A stretch of 64,000 bases of DNA from Sabulibacter ruber (GCF_017355955.1 NZ_JAFFID010000001.1:1-64000); one strand, 5' to 3'; shown: positions 20,668 through 29,618, numbered from the stretch's first letter. The notes: generated by a model not told the origin, from the sequence alone. Program-made: numbers and translations.

Positions 20668-20740
20668 CTACTATGGAGCGGATTTACTTCCGTGACTTCT
20701 ACTTTACATTAATCACGGAAGTAAATCCGCTCCATAGTAG
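20668..20740. repeat. 28-bp perfect inverted repeat, GCGGATTTACTTCCGTGA type
   Basis: Arms 20668-20695 and 20713-20740 are exact reverse complements separated by 17 bases. A related repeat (GCGGAAGTTACTTCCGTG) lies at 23275-23346. It ends 21 bases from the GH65 stop codon. Confidence 0.85.
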
Positions 20741-20760
20741 AAAGGTTACCTTTTGAAATA

Positions 20761-23079
20761 TTATACCAATTGGTGCGCAAACTCACCTTTGGCGTTTGCC
20801 TCAATGGTCTGCGGTTGGTCAAACACGTTCAGCGTGATGGCTTTCTCCGCCTGATTCTCAATGGTCACGCTATCTTTGGTCACTTTGATGTTGAGAAGAT
20901 GCCCACGGAAGCGGATTTTAAAGGAATAAGAAGTCCAACCGGACGGGATGAATGGGTTGAAAAACAGCTGGTTATTGCGCACGCGCATACCCCCGAAGCC
21001 TTGCACCACCGACATCCAGGTACCGGCCATACTTGTGATATGGCAACCGTCCTCGGTGTCGTTGTTGTAGTCGTCCAGATCCAGGCGGGCTGTGCGGAGG
21101 TAGAACTCGTAGGCGCGCTGCTCATCGCCTAATTTGGCAGCTAGAATGGAGTGCACACATGGCGAAAGTGAAGACTCATGCACGGTACGCGGCTCGTAGA
21201 AGTCAAAGTTCCTCCGGATGGTGTCCAAATCATAACGGTCCTCGAAGAGGTAGATGCCTTGCAGCACATCGGCCTGTTTGATGAACACCGAGCGCAGGAT
21301 TCTGTCCCAAGACCATTTCTGGTTCAATGGACGGTCCATCGGGTCAAGGTCCTTCACCAGGGTCTGTTCTTTGTCCAGGAAGCCGTCTTGCTGCAAGAAA
21401 ATGCCTTGTTCCTCGTCTACCGGGTAGTACATGTTGTCAATCACGTGCTGCCATTTTGCCGTTTCCTTCTCCACGTTCAAGTTCATTTTCTGCACCAGTT
21501 CTGCGTAGCGGGTTGCATCTGCGTTCTGCACGTGTTGCAGCGCTTTGAGCGTGTATTCCAACGTCCAGGTGGCGATGGTGCTGGTGTACCAGTTATTGTT
21601 GACGTTGTTCTCGTACTCGTTCGGGCCGGTCACGCCCAGCATCACGTACTGGTTTTTGGCCGCCGACCAGTTCACGCGCTGCGCCCAGAAGCGGGAGATG
21701 CCCACCAGCACTTCCAGGCCGTACTCGGCCAGGTAACTGTCATCGCCGGTGTAGCGGATGTAGTCATGGATGGCGTGCGCGATAGCGCCGTTACGGTGGA
21801 TTTCCTCAAAAGTGATTTCCCACTCGTTGTGGCATTCCTCGCCGTTAATGGTCACCATGGGGTACAGCGCGGCCCCACCGGTGAAGCCTAATTTCTCGGC
21901 GTTTTCAATGGCTTTCTGTAGGTGTTTGTAACGGTATACCAGCAGGTTGCGGGCTACTTGCGGATCGGCAGTGGCTAGGTAGAATGGCAGGCAGTACGCC
22001 TCGGTGTCCCAATACGTGGTTCCGCCGTATTTCTCACCAGTGAAGCCTTTCGGACCGATGTTCAGACGCTCATCTTCGCCGGTGTAGGTCTGGTTCAGTT
22101 GGAAAATGTTGAATCGGATGCCTTGCTGGGCAGTGGCATCGCCCTCAATCATAATGTCGCTTTCTTCCCACTTGGCGGCCCACGCTTCGGCTTGTTCCTG
22201 CAGCATCTGCTCAAAGCCTTTCTCTGTAGCCGCGGCCAGTACCTTTTTGGTGTTGGTTAGCAAATCTTCCTTAGGATGGTTCTCCGAGGAAAGGTTTGCG
22301 GCATATTTATACAACACTGTTTCCTGACCTTCCTGCACCGGAAGCTCAAAGGTGGAAGCAATGTATTTGGTGCGCTCTTCAGGGGTGGCGTTTACTTCCA
22401 CCGCCTGACCGTTCTGCATGACCACAAACCTCTGGCCGGTGCACACGTGGAAGAACGTTTTCTTGGTTTCGGCGATCACGTAGCCTTCGGTAGGCTGTGC
22501 ATCTTGCAAGATTTCGTTCCAGAACTTCTCGTCGTAGTTGGAATCAGCGTTCATGATGTCGGCGTCCACGTACGGGGTGAGGGTGAGGGTACCGCTGAAG
22601 TTCACCGGCGTGATGCTGTAGCGGATGGCGCCTACTTCATCGTCCACGATGCTGGTAAACCGCTTGGCGTTTACGCGCACCTGTTTGCCGCTGGTCAGCT
22701 GAGCCGTGAACGTACGCTCCAACCAACCTTCGCGCATGTTCAGCTCGCGGCGGAACTCCAGTACCTGGCAGTGGTGCAGGTCCAGGGTTTCGCCGTCTAC
22801 TTTCACGTCAATGCCGATCCAGTTGGCGGCGTTCAGTACCTTGGCGAAGTACTCTGGATAGCCGTTCTTCCACCAGCCCACGCGGGTTTTGTCTGGGTAG
22901 TACACGCCGGCCACGTAATTGCCTTGCAGCGTCTCGCCGGAGAATGCCTCTTCAAAGTTTGCGCGCTGGCCCATGCGGCCGTTGCCTAAACTGAAAACGC
23001 TCTCGGTGATCTGGTTATAATGCGGGTGGAATCCTTCTTCAATGATAGACCACTCATCTACGGTAAGGTATTGTTTCAT
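20761..23079 (-). CDS. GH65 maltose phosphorylase-type enzyme
   Basis: This 772-residue cytoplasmic protein starts at ATG 23079 (MKQYLTVDEW); the frame extends upstream only to a TTG. GH65 features are the N-terminal beta-sandwich, the (alpha/alpha)6 barrel and the block MVTINGEECHNEWEITFEEI with the catalytic Glu region, then TGPNEYENNVNNNWYTS and a QADVLQGIY phosphate-site region. Family members split maltose, trehalose or kojibiose with inorganic phosphate into beta-glucose 1-phosphate and glucose. The beta-phosphoglucomutase gene directly upstream and the starch context favour maltose. Confidence 0.9.
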   Translation of the reverse strand: MKQYLTVDEWSIIEEGFHPHYNQITESVFSLGNGRMGQRANFEEAFSGETLQGNYVAGVYYPDKTRVGWWKNGYPEYFAKVLNAANWIGIDVKVDGETLDLHHCQVLEFRRELNMREGWLERTFTAQLTSGKQVRVNAKRFTSIVDDEVGAIRYSITPVNFSGTLTLTPYVDADIMNADSNYDEKFWNEILQDAQPTEGYVIAETKKTFFHVCTGQRFVVMQNGQAVEVNATPEERTKYIASTFELPVQEGQETVLYKYAANLSSENHPKEDLLTNTKKVLAAATEKGFEQMLQEQAEAWAAKWEESDIMIEGDATAQQGIRFNIFQLNQTYTGEDERLNIGPKGFTGEKYGGTTYWDTEAYCLPFYLATADPQVARNLLVYRYKHLQKAIENAEKLGFTGGAALYPMVTINGEECHNEWEITFEEIHRNGAIAHAIHDYIRYTGDDSYLAEYGLEVLVGISRFWAQRVNWSAAKNQYVMLGVTGPNEYENNVNNNWYTSTIATWTLEYTLKALQHVQNADATRYAELVQKMNLNVEKETAKWQHVIDNMYYPVDEEQGIFLQQDGFLDKEQTLVKDLDPMDRPLNQKWSWDRILRSVFIKQADVLQGIYLFEDRYDLDTIRRNFDFYEPRTVHESSLSPCVHSILAAKLGDEQRAYEFYLRTARLDLDDYNNDTEDGCHITSMAGTWMSVVQGFGGMRVRNNQLFFNPFIPSGWTSYSFKIRFRGHLLNIKVTKDSVTIENQAEKAITLNVFDQPQTIEANAKGEFAHQLV

Positions 23080-23140
23080 AATCGTTCGTATCAAGTATCA
23101 AGACACACGTATCAGGACTTATTTTCTATATTCTGGTTTT

Positions 23141-23180
23141 CTGTTTCAAAGCCGGTTTCTGGAAAACAGCCTCAAAATGG
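23141..23180. repeat. Intergenic palindrome (host family)
   Basis: CTGTTTCAAAGCCGG and CAGCCTCAAAATGG arms around TTTCTGGAAAA. Confidence 0.55.
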
Positions 23181-23202
23181 ATTTACTTATAGGTACTTCT
23201 TC

Positions 23203-23450
23203 GTCCCCCTTTGAAGGGGGTAGGGGGATGATTGCTTTAGCAGATTTTCACTACCAAGAAATACATTTCTATTTTATGGCGCGGAAGTTACTTCCGTGCC
23301 TTATGGAAACTTTTTCGGAAGTCACGGAAGTAACTTCCGCGCCATAGTCATCAAATGATTTAATTCCAGAGATTCATTCTTGCTTATCTTAGCTGTAGCT
23401 TTTCGGTTCTTCAAACGGCCTTCATCCCCCAACCCCCTTCAAAGGGGGAC
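23203..23450. repeat. Outer 28-bp inverted repeat CCCCCTTTGAAGGGGG type
   Basis: Arms 23203-23230 and 23423-23450 are reverse complements with one mismatch. Each arm is itself palindromic (CCCCCTTTGAAGGGGG). They frame a 192-base interior that carries another palindrome, as in a miniature mobile element. Confidence 0.75.
23275..23346. repeat. 24-bp inverted repeat, GCGGAAGTTACTTCCGTG type
   Basis: Arms 23275-23298 and 23323-23346 are exact reverse complements with a 24-base loop. It is the same family as 20668-20740. Confidence 0.85.
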
Positions 23451-23472
23451 AATCTGCATGCCCGGTTGTTTT

Positions 23473-23511
23473 TTGTTTTGAGGCTGTTTTTTGAAAAAAG
23501 CCTCAATATGG
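23473..23511. repeat. Intergenic palindrome (host family) at pgmB stop
   Basis: GAGGCTGTTTTTTG and AAAAAAGCCTC arms. It ends two bases from the pgmB stop codon and may help to end or stabilise that transcript. Confidence 0.65.
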
Positions 23512-23512
23512 G

Positions 23513-24175
23513 TTAAGCTTTCTGCTCTAATGTGTGCAGGCGTTCTACGGTCATCTCGGTCATGTCTTTCACCACGATGTCGGCTTGCGTTAACACCTCT
23601 GGCTGGCCAACGCCTACGCACAGCATGCCTCCGTTTTTGGCGGCTTCCACGCCAGCTACAGCGTCTTCAAACACCACGCATTCTTCTGGCTGCACGCCCA
23701 ATGCTTCGGCGCCTTTCAGGAATACCTCTGGGTGGGGCTTGCCGTTGACCACGTGACGGCCGTCAATGATGGCGTCAAAGTAGGGGAGCAGCTCGGTGCG
23801 CTCCAGGATGAGTTGGGCGTTTTTGCTCGCCGATCCCAAGGCGATTTTGATGCCTTCGGCTTTGAGGGCTTTCAGGAAATCCACCACGCCGGGCAGGATC
23901 TCGTCTGGGGTCATTTTGGCTACATCCAGCAGGTACTCGGTGTTTTTCTGCTCGCAGAGGGCCAGCATTTTCTCCTGCTCCATGGTCTGGTTGCCGATCT
24001 CCAGGATGATCTCCAGGGAACGGACGCGGCTCACGCCTTTGAGACGCTCATTGTCGTGCTCGGTGAAATCAATGCCGAGGGTCTGGGCCAGTTGGCGCCA
24101 CGCTTTAAAATGGTACACGGCGGTGTCAACCAGTACGCCGTCAAGGTCAAAAAGGCAAGCTTTAATGGTACTCAT
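23513..24175 (-). CDS. pgmB: Beta-phosphoglucomutase (HAD superfamily)
   Basis: A 220-residue protein with the HAD motif FDLDGVLVD; the nucleophile and acid/base are D10 and D12. The helical cap follows (LKGVSRVRSLEIILEIG), then LGSASKN (motif II), K of GKPHPEVFLKGA (motif III) and VVFEDAVAGVEAA (motif IV). It converts beta-glucose 1-phosphate into glucose 6-phosphate through the 1,6-bisphosphate. The gene lies between the GH65 phosphorylase that makes its substrate and the SusA-like GH13, all on the minus strand. Confidence 0.95.
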   Translation of the reverse strand: MSTIKACLFDLDGVLVDTAVYHFKAWRQLAQTLGIDFTEHDNERLKGVSRVRSLEIILEIGNQTMEQEKMLALCEQKNTEYLLDVAKMTPDEILPGVVDFLKALKAEGIKIALGSASKNAQLILERTELLPYFDAIIDGRHVVNGKPHPEVFLKGAEALGVQPEECVVFEDAVAGVEAAKNGGMLCVGVGQPEVLTQADIVVKDMTEMTVERLHTLEQKA

Positions 24176-24225
24176 ATTTTCTCTTCGTTTTTCCGGGGTT
24201 TTGAGGAATTGGGGTGTAAAACGGG

Positions 24226-26118
24226 CTATTTCTGCAGTTCCAGTACCAGAGCGGTTTTAGCCGGAATCTTGATGTTGGCCAAGTTGCTCAGGTTCTGATC
24301 TGAAAGTACGTTGCGGGCTTTGGTGAAGCCGTTCATGCGCTCCGTAAACCGCTCGGTTTTCAGGTCTACTTCTTTGTCGGTGGAGTTGGTGGCTACCATA
24401 ACCGTTTTGGAATCATCGTAGCGGAAGTACACGTAGGTACCTTCCTGCGGCACAAACTGCATGAGTTTGCCCGAGTGCAGGGCCGGAGTGACTTTGCGGT
24501 AATTGGCCAGTTTCTTCACAAAGTTGAAGGCCTCGTTCTCACGGGCGTTCCGGCCAGCGGCGGTGAACTTGTTTTCCTTGTCACCGGCAAAGCCGCCGGG
24601 GAAATCCTTGCGCACCTCCGCGTCTGACGGGTCTTTGAAGTTCTTCATCAGAATTTCGGTGCCGTAGTACAAAGAAGGAATGCCGCGGGTGGTGAGCATC
24701 CAGGTGAGGCCCATTTTGTACTTATTGAAATCCTCACCAATCACGGAGAAATAGCGGTTCATGTCGTGGTTGTCAAGGAAAGTGACCAGTTTCATGGGGT
24801 CCTGGTACACGGCGTCCTGGGCCAAAACCTGGTGCACTTTGCTCACGCCTTCGTCCCAGCCGAAGTTCTGGTTCAGGGCATCGTTCATGGCGGTCCAGAG
24901 CACGAAATCCAGGGTGCCGGGCTGGTTGCTCTTGAAGGGGAAGTTGATGTTGTTGCGGGTAAAACGCGACTGCGCGATGACGTTGTTCACCCAGGACTCC
25001 CCGAAGATGTGGATGTTAGGGTACTCGTCCAATAACTCCTGGTTGCAGCGGTTCATGAAGGCATCATCATTATACATATAGGTATCAATGCGCCAGGCAT
25101 CCACGCCAAAGTTTTCTACGGTCCAGAGGGCGTGCTGAATGAGGTAATTGGCCATGAAGGGGTTGTTCTGGTTCAGGTCGGGCATGTGGGGCACGAACCA
25201 ACCGTTCATCATCACGGTCCAGTCGGCTTTAGAGGCGTGCGGGTCAATGATGGCCTGGAACTTGTGTGACGTGTTGGTGTAAGTTGGGAACTGGTGCACC
25301 CAGTCTTTAGACGGCATGTCTTTGATAAACCAGTGATTGATGCCCACGTGGTTGTACACGGCATCCTGCACTACTTTCATGCCTTTGGCGTGCGCCGCCT
25401 GCACCAATTTCTTATAGGCCTCATTCCCCCCGAAGCGCTTGTCTACGGCATAATGGTCAGTGAACGCGTAGCCGTGATAGGCGCTGCGCATCGCCCCGCC
25501 TTCATCGGTCAGGGGTTGGTTGTTCTCAATGACAGGGTTCAACCACAGAGCCGTTGCGCCTAGTTCTTCAATGTAGTTCAGGTGGTTCAGGATGCCCTGT
25601 ATGTCGCCTCCGTGCCGCAGGAAAGGATTGTTCCGGTCGGCCTGGGTGTCGGCCATGTCCTTGAACTTGTCGTTTTTGGGATCACCGTTAGAGAAACGAT
25701 CGGGCAGCACTAAATAGATGAAATCAGCGGAAGTGGCACCCTGGCCTTTGGGCTGCTGATCACGGGCTTTCAGTTCATATTTGCGGTTGAGTTTCTGGTT
25801 GCCGCTGCGGCCGCTGATGGTAAAGGTCCCGGGTTTGGTGTTGGGCGCGATGGTCAGATCCAGGAAGGCATAGTTGGGGTTCTCCACTTTGTGCGTTTCC
25901 ACCAGTTTCACGCCAGGGTAATCGATTGAATAGGCCAGAGAACCGGCATTTGGGCCATATACCAGCAATTGGAGGCTCTGGTTTTTCATGCCCACCCACC
26001 AGTTAGTTGGGTCCACGCGGGTAATGGAGGCTTTTTGCTGGGCCTGGGTTGAATAAGAAAAGATAAGAATGCTTAGGAAAGCAATTCCTTTCGCTAGAAA
26101 ATTGGAGTGGTGCTTCAT
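24226..26118 (-). CDS. SusA-like neopullulanase/cyclomaltodextrinase (GH13)
   Basis: The 630-residue protein starts at ATG 26118 (MKHHSNFL) with a signal peptide ending near TQAQ. Residues about 28-115 are the cyclomaltodextrinase N-terminal beta-sandwich (ITRVDPTNWWVGMKNQSLQLLVYG). The GH13 barrel follows, with YLVLPDRFSNGDPKND, the nucleophile D in AWRIDTYMY, the E in IFGESWVNN and the D in FLDNHDMNR. This architecture is that of periplasmic SusA. It is the first gene of the minus-strand arm and faces the operator at 26377-26388. Confidence 0.93.
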   Translation of the reverse strand: MKHHSNFLAKGIAFLSILIFSYSTQAQQKASITRVDPTNWWVGMKNQSLQLLVYGPNAGSLAYSIDYPGVKLVETHKVENPNYAFLDLTIAPNTKPGTFTISGRSGNQKLNRKYELKARDQQPKGQGATSADFIYLVLPDRFSNGDPKNDKFKDMADTQADRNNPFLRHGGDIQGILNHLNYIEELGATALWLNPVIENNQPLTDEGGAMRSAYHGYAFTDHYAVDKRFGGNEAYKKLVQAAHAKGMKVVQDAVYNHVGINHWFIKDMPSKDWVHQFPTYTNTSHKFQAIIDPHASKADWTVMMNGWFVPHMPDLNQNNPFMANYLIQHALWTVENFGVDAWRIDTYMYNDDAFMNRCNQELLDEYPNIHIFGESWVNNVIAQSRFTRNNINFPFKSNQPGTLDFVLWTAMNDALNQNFGWDEGVSKVHQVLAQDAVYQDPMKLVTFLDNHDMNRYFSVIGEDFNKYKMGLTWMLTTRGIPSLYYGTEILMKNFKDPSDAEVRKDFPGGFAGDKENKFTAAGRNARENEAFNFVKKLANYRKVTPALHSGKLMQFVPQEGTYVYFRYDDSKTVMVATNSTDKEVDLKTERFTERMNGFTKARNVLSDQNLSNLANIKIPAKTALVLELQK

Positions 26119-26410
26119 AAGGTCAAGAATCAACTTTACTTCAGATTTGCAAAGTATTGTGGTTCAGGTAAGTACCAGCAAGAGGTTTGTGGCAGAAGTT
26201 CTCTAGGCTGTTGTCTCCAACTTTCCATGTAGAGCCTGTTTTGGCAGAAACTGCCTTAAAACTTCTGAGGCTAAAAGGTAAGTTCTTCACCCCCAAACAA
26301 TACCTGTGCTAGTTAATTCTGAGACTATTGTTAATATTGCAAAATCATGGAGGTAAATCTACACTTTTTTAATTAAGAAATCGATTTCCTAGTTTTAAAA
26401 ATGCCAAAAT
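26119..26410. promoter_or_regulatory. Divergent control region between SusA-like gene and CBM-esterase gene
   Basis: This 292-base gap holds the perfect operator palindrome (26377-26388) and, at 26332-26339, TAATATTG, one base from the Bacteroidota minus-7 consensus on the plus strand. A weak palindrome lies near 26232-26262. Confidence 0.55.
26377..26388. promoter_or_regulatory. LacI-type operator at far end of starch locus
   Basis: GAAATCGATTTC is identical to the site upstream of susC. It is 23 bases before the esterase start and about 260 bases before the SusA-like gene, so it can control both. Confidence 0.7.
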
Positions 26411-27571
26411 ATGAAATGTTCTAAAGGGTTTTCCAGCGTTTTGGGCCTGTTTTTCCTTTTTAAGGGGTTAAACGCTGAGGCTCAGGTCACTATTGAGATT
26501 GAGAAAGTACCCCAGAAAACGCCCAAAGAGGATACCCTGTACCTGGCCGGAAACGCCAACAACTGGAATCCCCGGCACCCAAACTTCGCGTTCAGGAAAG
26601 CCGCCAACAACCGGTACTACCTGACCCTCCCGGCGGGCGAAGGTGAGTTGGAGTACAAAATCACCCGGGGCGATTGGGAAAAAGGAGAGACCCTGGCCAA
26701 CGGAGCCGGTAGGGGAAACAGAGCGTTCAAGCCAAAGTCCGATAAAGACACCATGCGGATTCAGGTAGAGAACTGGCAGGATAATTTCGCCTCGGCGGGG
26801 AAAGCGCATACCGCTACCTCCAATTTGCTGGTGATGAACAACAACTTCTGGATGCCGCAGCTGCAAAAATCCCGCAGAATCTGGTTGTACCTGCCACCCA
26901 ATTACGCTACCTCGGGTAAAAAGTACCCGGTGTTGTACATGCATGACGGGCAGAACCTGTTTGATGCCTTTTACAGCTACAGCGGCGAATGGGGCGTGGA
27001 TGAAACCCTGAACAAGCTGTTCCAAACCGAAGGCCGCGAAGTGATTGTGGTGGGCATTGACAACGGCGGCGAAGAACGGATGAACGAGTACACGCCCTGG
27101 GTCAATGCCAAATACGGCGGCGGCAAAGGCGATGCCTACGTGGATTTTCTGGCGCAAACCTTAAAACCGTACATAGACGCGCATTACCGCACCTTGCCCG
27201 GACCAGAACACACTGGGGTAGCCGGCAGCTCCATGGGCGGTTTGATTTCCCTGTACGCCGCGTTGAAGTATCCGGAGATATATGGCAAGGCAGGGGTTTT
27301 CTCTCCCGCTTTCTGGGTTTCGCCGGAGTTCTATGAATATGCGGCTAAAACAAAACCAGCTAAGAACCTGAAGCTGTATATGATGGCCGGAGCTCTGGAG
27401 GGAGAGCAGATGGTGCCCGATATGGCTCGCATGCGTGATCTGCTCCTGAAGCAAGGCCTGAAGCCCGCGTCTTTAAAGTACCAGGTGCACGAAGACGGGA
27501 AACACAACGAGGCCTTCTGGCAGCGGGAGTTTCCGGGTGTTTTCCGGTGGCTGTTCTCTTCCCGGAAGTAA
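26411..27571 (+). CDS. Esterase-family alpha/beta hydrolase with N-terminal carbohydrate-binding-like domain
   Basis: The 386-residue exported protein (signal peptide ending near AEAQ) has an N-terminal CBM20/48-like domain (DTLYLAGNANNWNP, YYLTLPAGEGELEYKITRGDWE; about 30-130). An esterase D-like domain follows (IWLYLPPNYATSGKKYPVLYMHDGQNLFD; nucleophile elbow GSSMGG; final His in DGKHNEAFW). Family members hydrolyse carboxylic esters, including acyl groups on sugars. A starch-operator copy just before it places it in the regulon. Its target is unknown; removal of acyl groups from modified starch is one possibility. Confidence 0.82.
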   Translation: MKCSKGFSSVLGLFFLFKGLNAEAQVTIEIEKVPQKTPKEDTLYLAGNANNWNPRHPNFAFRKAANNRYYLTLPAGEGELEYKITRGDWEKGETLANGAGRGNRAFKPKSDKDTMRIQVENWQDNFASAGKAHTATSNLLVMNNNFWMPQLQKSRRIWLYLPPNYATSGKKYPVLYMHDGQNLFDAFYSYSGEWGVDETLNKLFQTEGREVIVVGIDNGGEERMNEYTPWVNAKYGGGKGDAYVDFLAQTLKPYIDAHYRTLPGPEHTGVAGSSMGGLISLYAALKYPEIYGKAGVFSPAFWVSPEFYEYAAKTKPAKNLKLYMMAGALEGEQMVPDMARMRDLLLKQGLKPASLKYQVHEDGKHNEAFWQREFPGVFRWLFSSRK

Positions 27572-27588
27572 ATATTGCTACCACCAGC

Positions 27589-27641
27589 AAAAGGGCCGTT
27601 TACGTGCTGTTTAGAGAAAAACAGCACGTAAACGGCCCTTT
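27589..27641. terminator. Bidirectional terminator
   Basis: A 24-bp near-perfect stem (AAAAGGGCCGTTTACGTGC arm) with an AGAGAA loop lies between the convergent esterase and small lipoprotein genes. Confidence 0.85.
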
Positions 27642-27665
27642 TGTTTGCAGTCTAAAATAACTGGT

Positions 27666-27875
27666 CTACTGGCTTCCGCCTCCGGTGGTTGAGTTGGTCT
27701 GGGTGGTGTCTTCCAGGTTCAAGGAGTCTAAGCCGCCGTCGGCACCTTCCACCAGGTCTTCGGTGTTGGTGTTGCCCGTTTTCTCAGTGGCACCTGGTTT
27801 GTCTTCGCCGCCGCAAGAGGCCAGCCCTGCACACAGCGCAAGGGCCAGCAGTTTGGTCATGATGATCTTTTTCAT
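27666..27875 (-). CDS. Small lipoprotein of unknown function
   Basis: A 69-residue product starting at ATG 27875 (MKKIIMTK). A signal peptide leads to the lipobox LASC (Cys about residue 21). The mature part is only about 49 residues, low in complexity, and rich in Gly, Thr, Asp and Glu (ending TNSTTGGGSQ), with no recognisable domain. Such short acidic lipoproteins are common in Cytophagales. Longer in-frame starts upstream would destroy the signal peptide. Confidence 0.65.
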   Translation of the reverse strand: MKKIIMTKLLALALCAGLASCGGEDKPGATEKTGNTNTEDLVEGADGGLDSLNLEDTTQTNSTTGGGSQ

Positions 27876-28170
27876 AGTTTTTGTAGTATAGTAAGGTGTG
27901 TAATTCGCTGTACGGTAATAAGTACCTGTTCTTTGTACGGAATTTAGGCAGCAGGGTAGAAGGTGTAAGTATTTTCCCGCTAAGAGCATCTGATGATACC
28001 TGGATTTTCCGTCCCTGAAAGAAGTCATTTTACTGCGGAGAATTGATTGGAACGATCCTTTCTTCCTTGAATTTGGGAATTTTAGGCGGGACCGGGGTTA
28101 AAGGAAATTTTTGTTTCCGGATAGGATTACCAGAATAAGAGCTTTTCTGAAGGATATAAATCTGACCTCT

Positions 28171-29415
28171 ATGGCACAGCGCCCCGGTATTTTCCCTACG
28201 TTCTTCATCTCGGGTTTTGAGTGTTCCACCTTTCTTTGGAAAGACAGAAAGCGCCGCAACCTGGTGGCCGAAACCCAGCACGATAGGTTTGTGCAGCAAG
28301 ACTACGCACTGCTGCACAAACTGGGGATTGCCGTCTGCCGGGAGGGGATTCCCTGGCCCTTCGTAGACAAGGGAGGTACCTATGATTTCTCCTGCATAGA
28401 CCCCATGCTGGAAGCCATGCGGCAGCACAAAATCCTGCCCATCTGGGACCTGTGCCACTACGGCTACCCAGATGACCTGGACCCTTTCAGCCCTGAGTTC
28501 ACCCACCGTTTCGCGGCCTACTGCAAAGCCGCCGCCGAGTACGTGACCCCTAAACTTCCCGGTCCTTACTTCTTCACGCCCATCAATGAAATCACGTTCT
28601 TTTCTTTTTGCGGCGGGGAATGGGGCTGGGTGGCTCCTTACAAAAAGACCAAAGAAGACCGTTTCAAGTTACGAATAGACTTGTGCCAGGCCGCCATTGC
28701 CGGAGTGAAAGCCATCAGGGAAGTGGTCCCGGAGGCGCGGATGGTCCACATTGATCCCCTGGTGCAGGTGGTGGCCCCCAAAGACCGGCCCGACCTGGAG
28801 GCTGCCGCTTGGCACGAAACGTACGTAGACACGTTCCTGGCCTGGGACATCATAGCTGGCAAAGAGCACCCTGAGTTGGGCGGCTCCCCTGAAATCCTGG
28901 ACATTGTGGGCGCCAATAACTATTCCTTCGGGCAGATGGAGTACCGGGAGCAGGGACCGCACCAGGCGCTTCCGCCAGATGATGACCGCATCAAACCGCT
29001 TTGTGATCTGCTGCACCTGGTCTGGGAACGCTATCAACGGCCCATGATCATAGGGGAAACCAGCGGCCTGAAAGACGGTAGGGAAGAATGGCTCCGCGAT
29101 ATCATGGATGAGTCCTTGGCGGCGGTGGACGCGGGCATAGACCTGCACGGGGTCTGCCTGTTCCCCGCCGTAGACATGCCCGACTGGCACACCGGCGAGT
29201 GGCTGCACAACGGCATCTGTGACCTGGTACCCGAGGGCGAAATCCTGAGGCGGGTGGAGTTCGAACCCTACATTGCTGAGCTGCGCAGATGGCAGAAAGA
29301 ACTGAACCGCGTCACCGCCCTGGACGAAAACCCCTTCAATGATCCTGTGGAGCTGCAGGACGTGATTGATGCCGCTAAACGCTTAAAGAAGCAACCTGAT
29401 AAAAACTGGAGCTGA
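28171..29415 (+). CDS. GH1-like beta-glucosidase family protein
   Basis: The 414-residue cytoplasmic protein starts at ATG 28171 (MAQRPGIFPTFF). It has a TIM-barrel layout typical of clan A/GH1 relatives: FISGFECST, IWDLCHYGYPDDL, FFTPINEITFF (candidate acid/base Glu in the NE pair), and MIIGETSGLKDG with a candidate nucleophile Glu. The similarity to true GH1 enzymes is distant, and such proteins are often annotated as glycosyl hydrolase family protein. It is outside the starch operator sites. Substrate unknown. Confidence 0.7.
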   Translation: MAQRPGIFPTFFISGFECSTFLWKDRKRRNLVAETQHDRFVQQDYALLHKLGIAVCREGIPWPFVDKGGTYDFSCIDPMLEAMRQHKILPIWDLCHYGYPDDLDPFSPEFTHRFAAYCKAAAEYVTPKLPGPYFFTPINEITFFSFCGGEWGWVAPYKKTKEDRFKLRIDLCQAAIAGVKAIREVVPEARMVHIDPLVQVVAPKDRPDLEAAAWHETYVDTFLAWDIIAGKEHPELGGSPEILDIVGANNYSFGQMEYREQGPHQALPPDDDRIKPLCDLLHLVWERYQRPMIIGETSGLKDGREEWLRDIMDESLAAVDAGIDLHGVCLFPAVDMPDWHTGEWLHNGICDLVPEGEILRRVEFEPYIAELRRWQKELNRVTALDENPFNDPVELQDVIDAAKRLKKQPDKNWS

Positions 29416-29480
29416 ATTGTTAAAGGGCAAGGCATCTTTCCTCCAACGGAAACGCGCGAGAATATCTTCTTTCCCTCTGA

Positions 29481-29520
29481 TTTGGGGCTGTTTTCAGAAT
29501 TAGGCGCAAAAACGGAACAG
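29481..29520. repeat. Intergenic palindrome (host family, degenerate)
   Basis: TTTGGGGCTGTTTTC and TTAGGCGCAAAAAC arms after the GH1-like gene. Confidence 0.5.
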
Positions 29521-29580
29521 ATAAACTTTCTTAAAAGGAGGAATCAACTTTTGTTATCTCCCTGATTGATGAAGACAAAA

Positions 29581-29618
29581 GAAAAGGCTGTACCGTTAAG
29601 AACAGCCTTCTCTTTTCA
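29581..29618 (-). terminator. Terminator of first S74 gene
   Basis: GAAAAGGCTGT and ACAGCCTTCTCTTTTC arms with a short loop, 19 bases beyond the stop codon at 29637. Confidence 0.7.

Larger units (their letters stand above)
23080..23512. other. Repeat-filled spacer between GH65 and pgmB genes
   Basis: This 433-base gap has no credible gene. It is occupied by two host-family palindromes, an outer inverted repeat (23203-23230 and 23423-23450) and an inner GCGGAAGT repeat (23275-23346). Confidence 0.75.
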
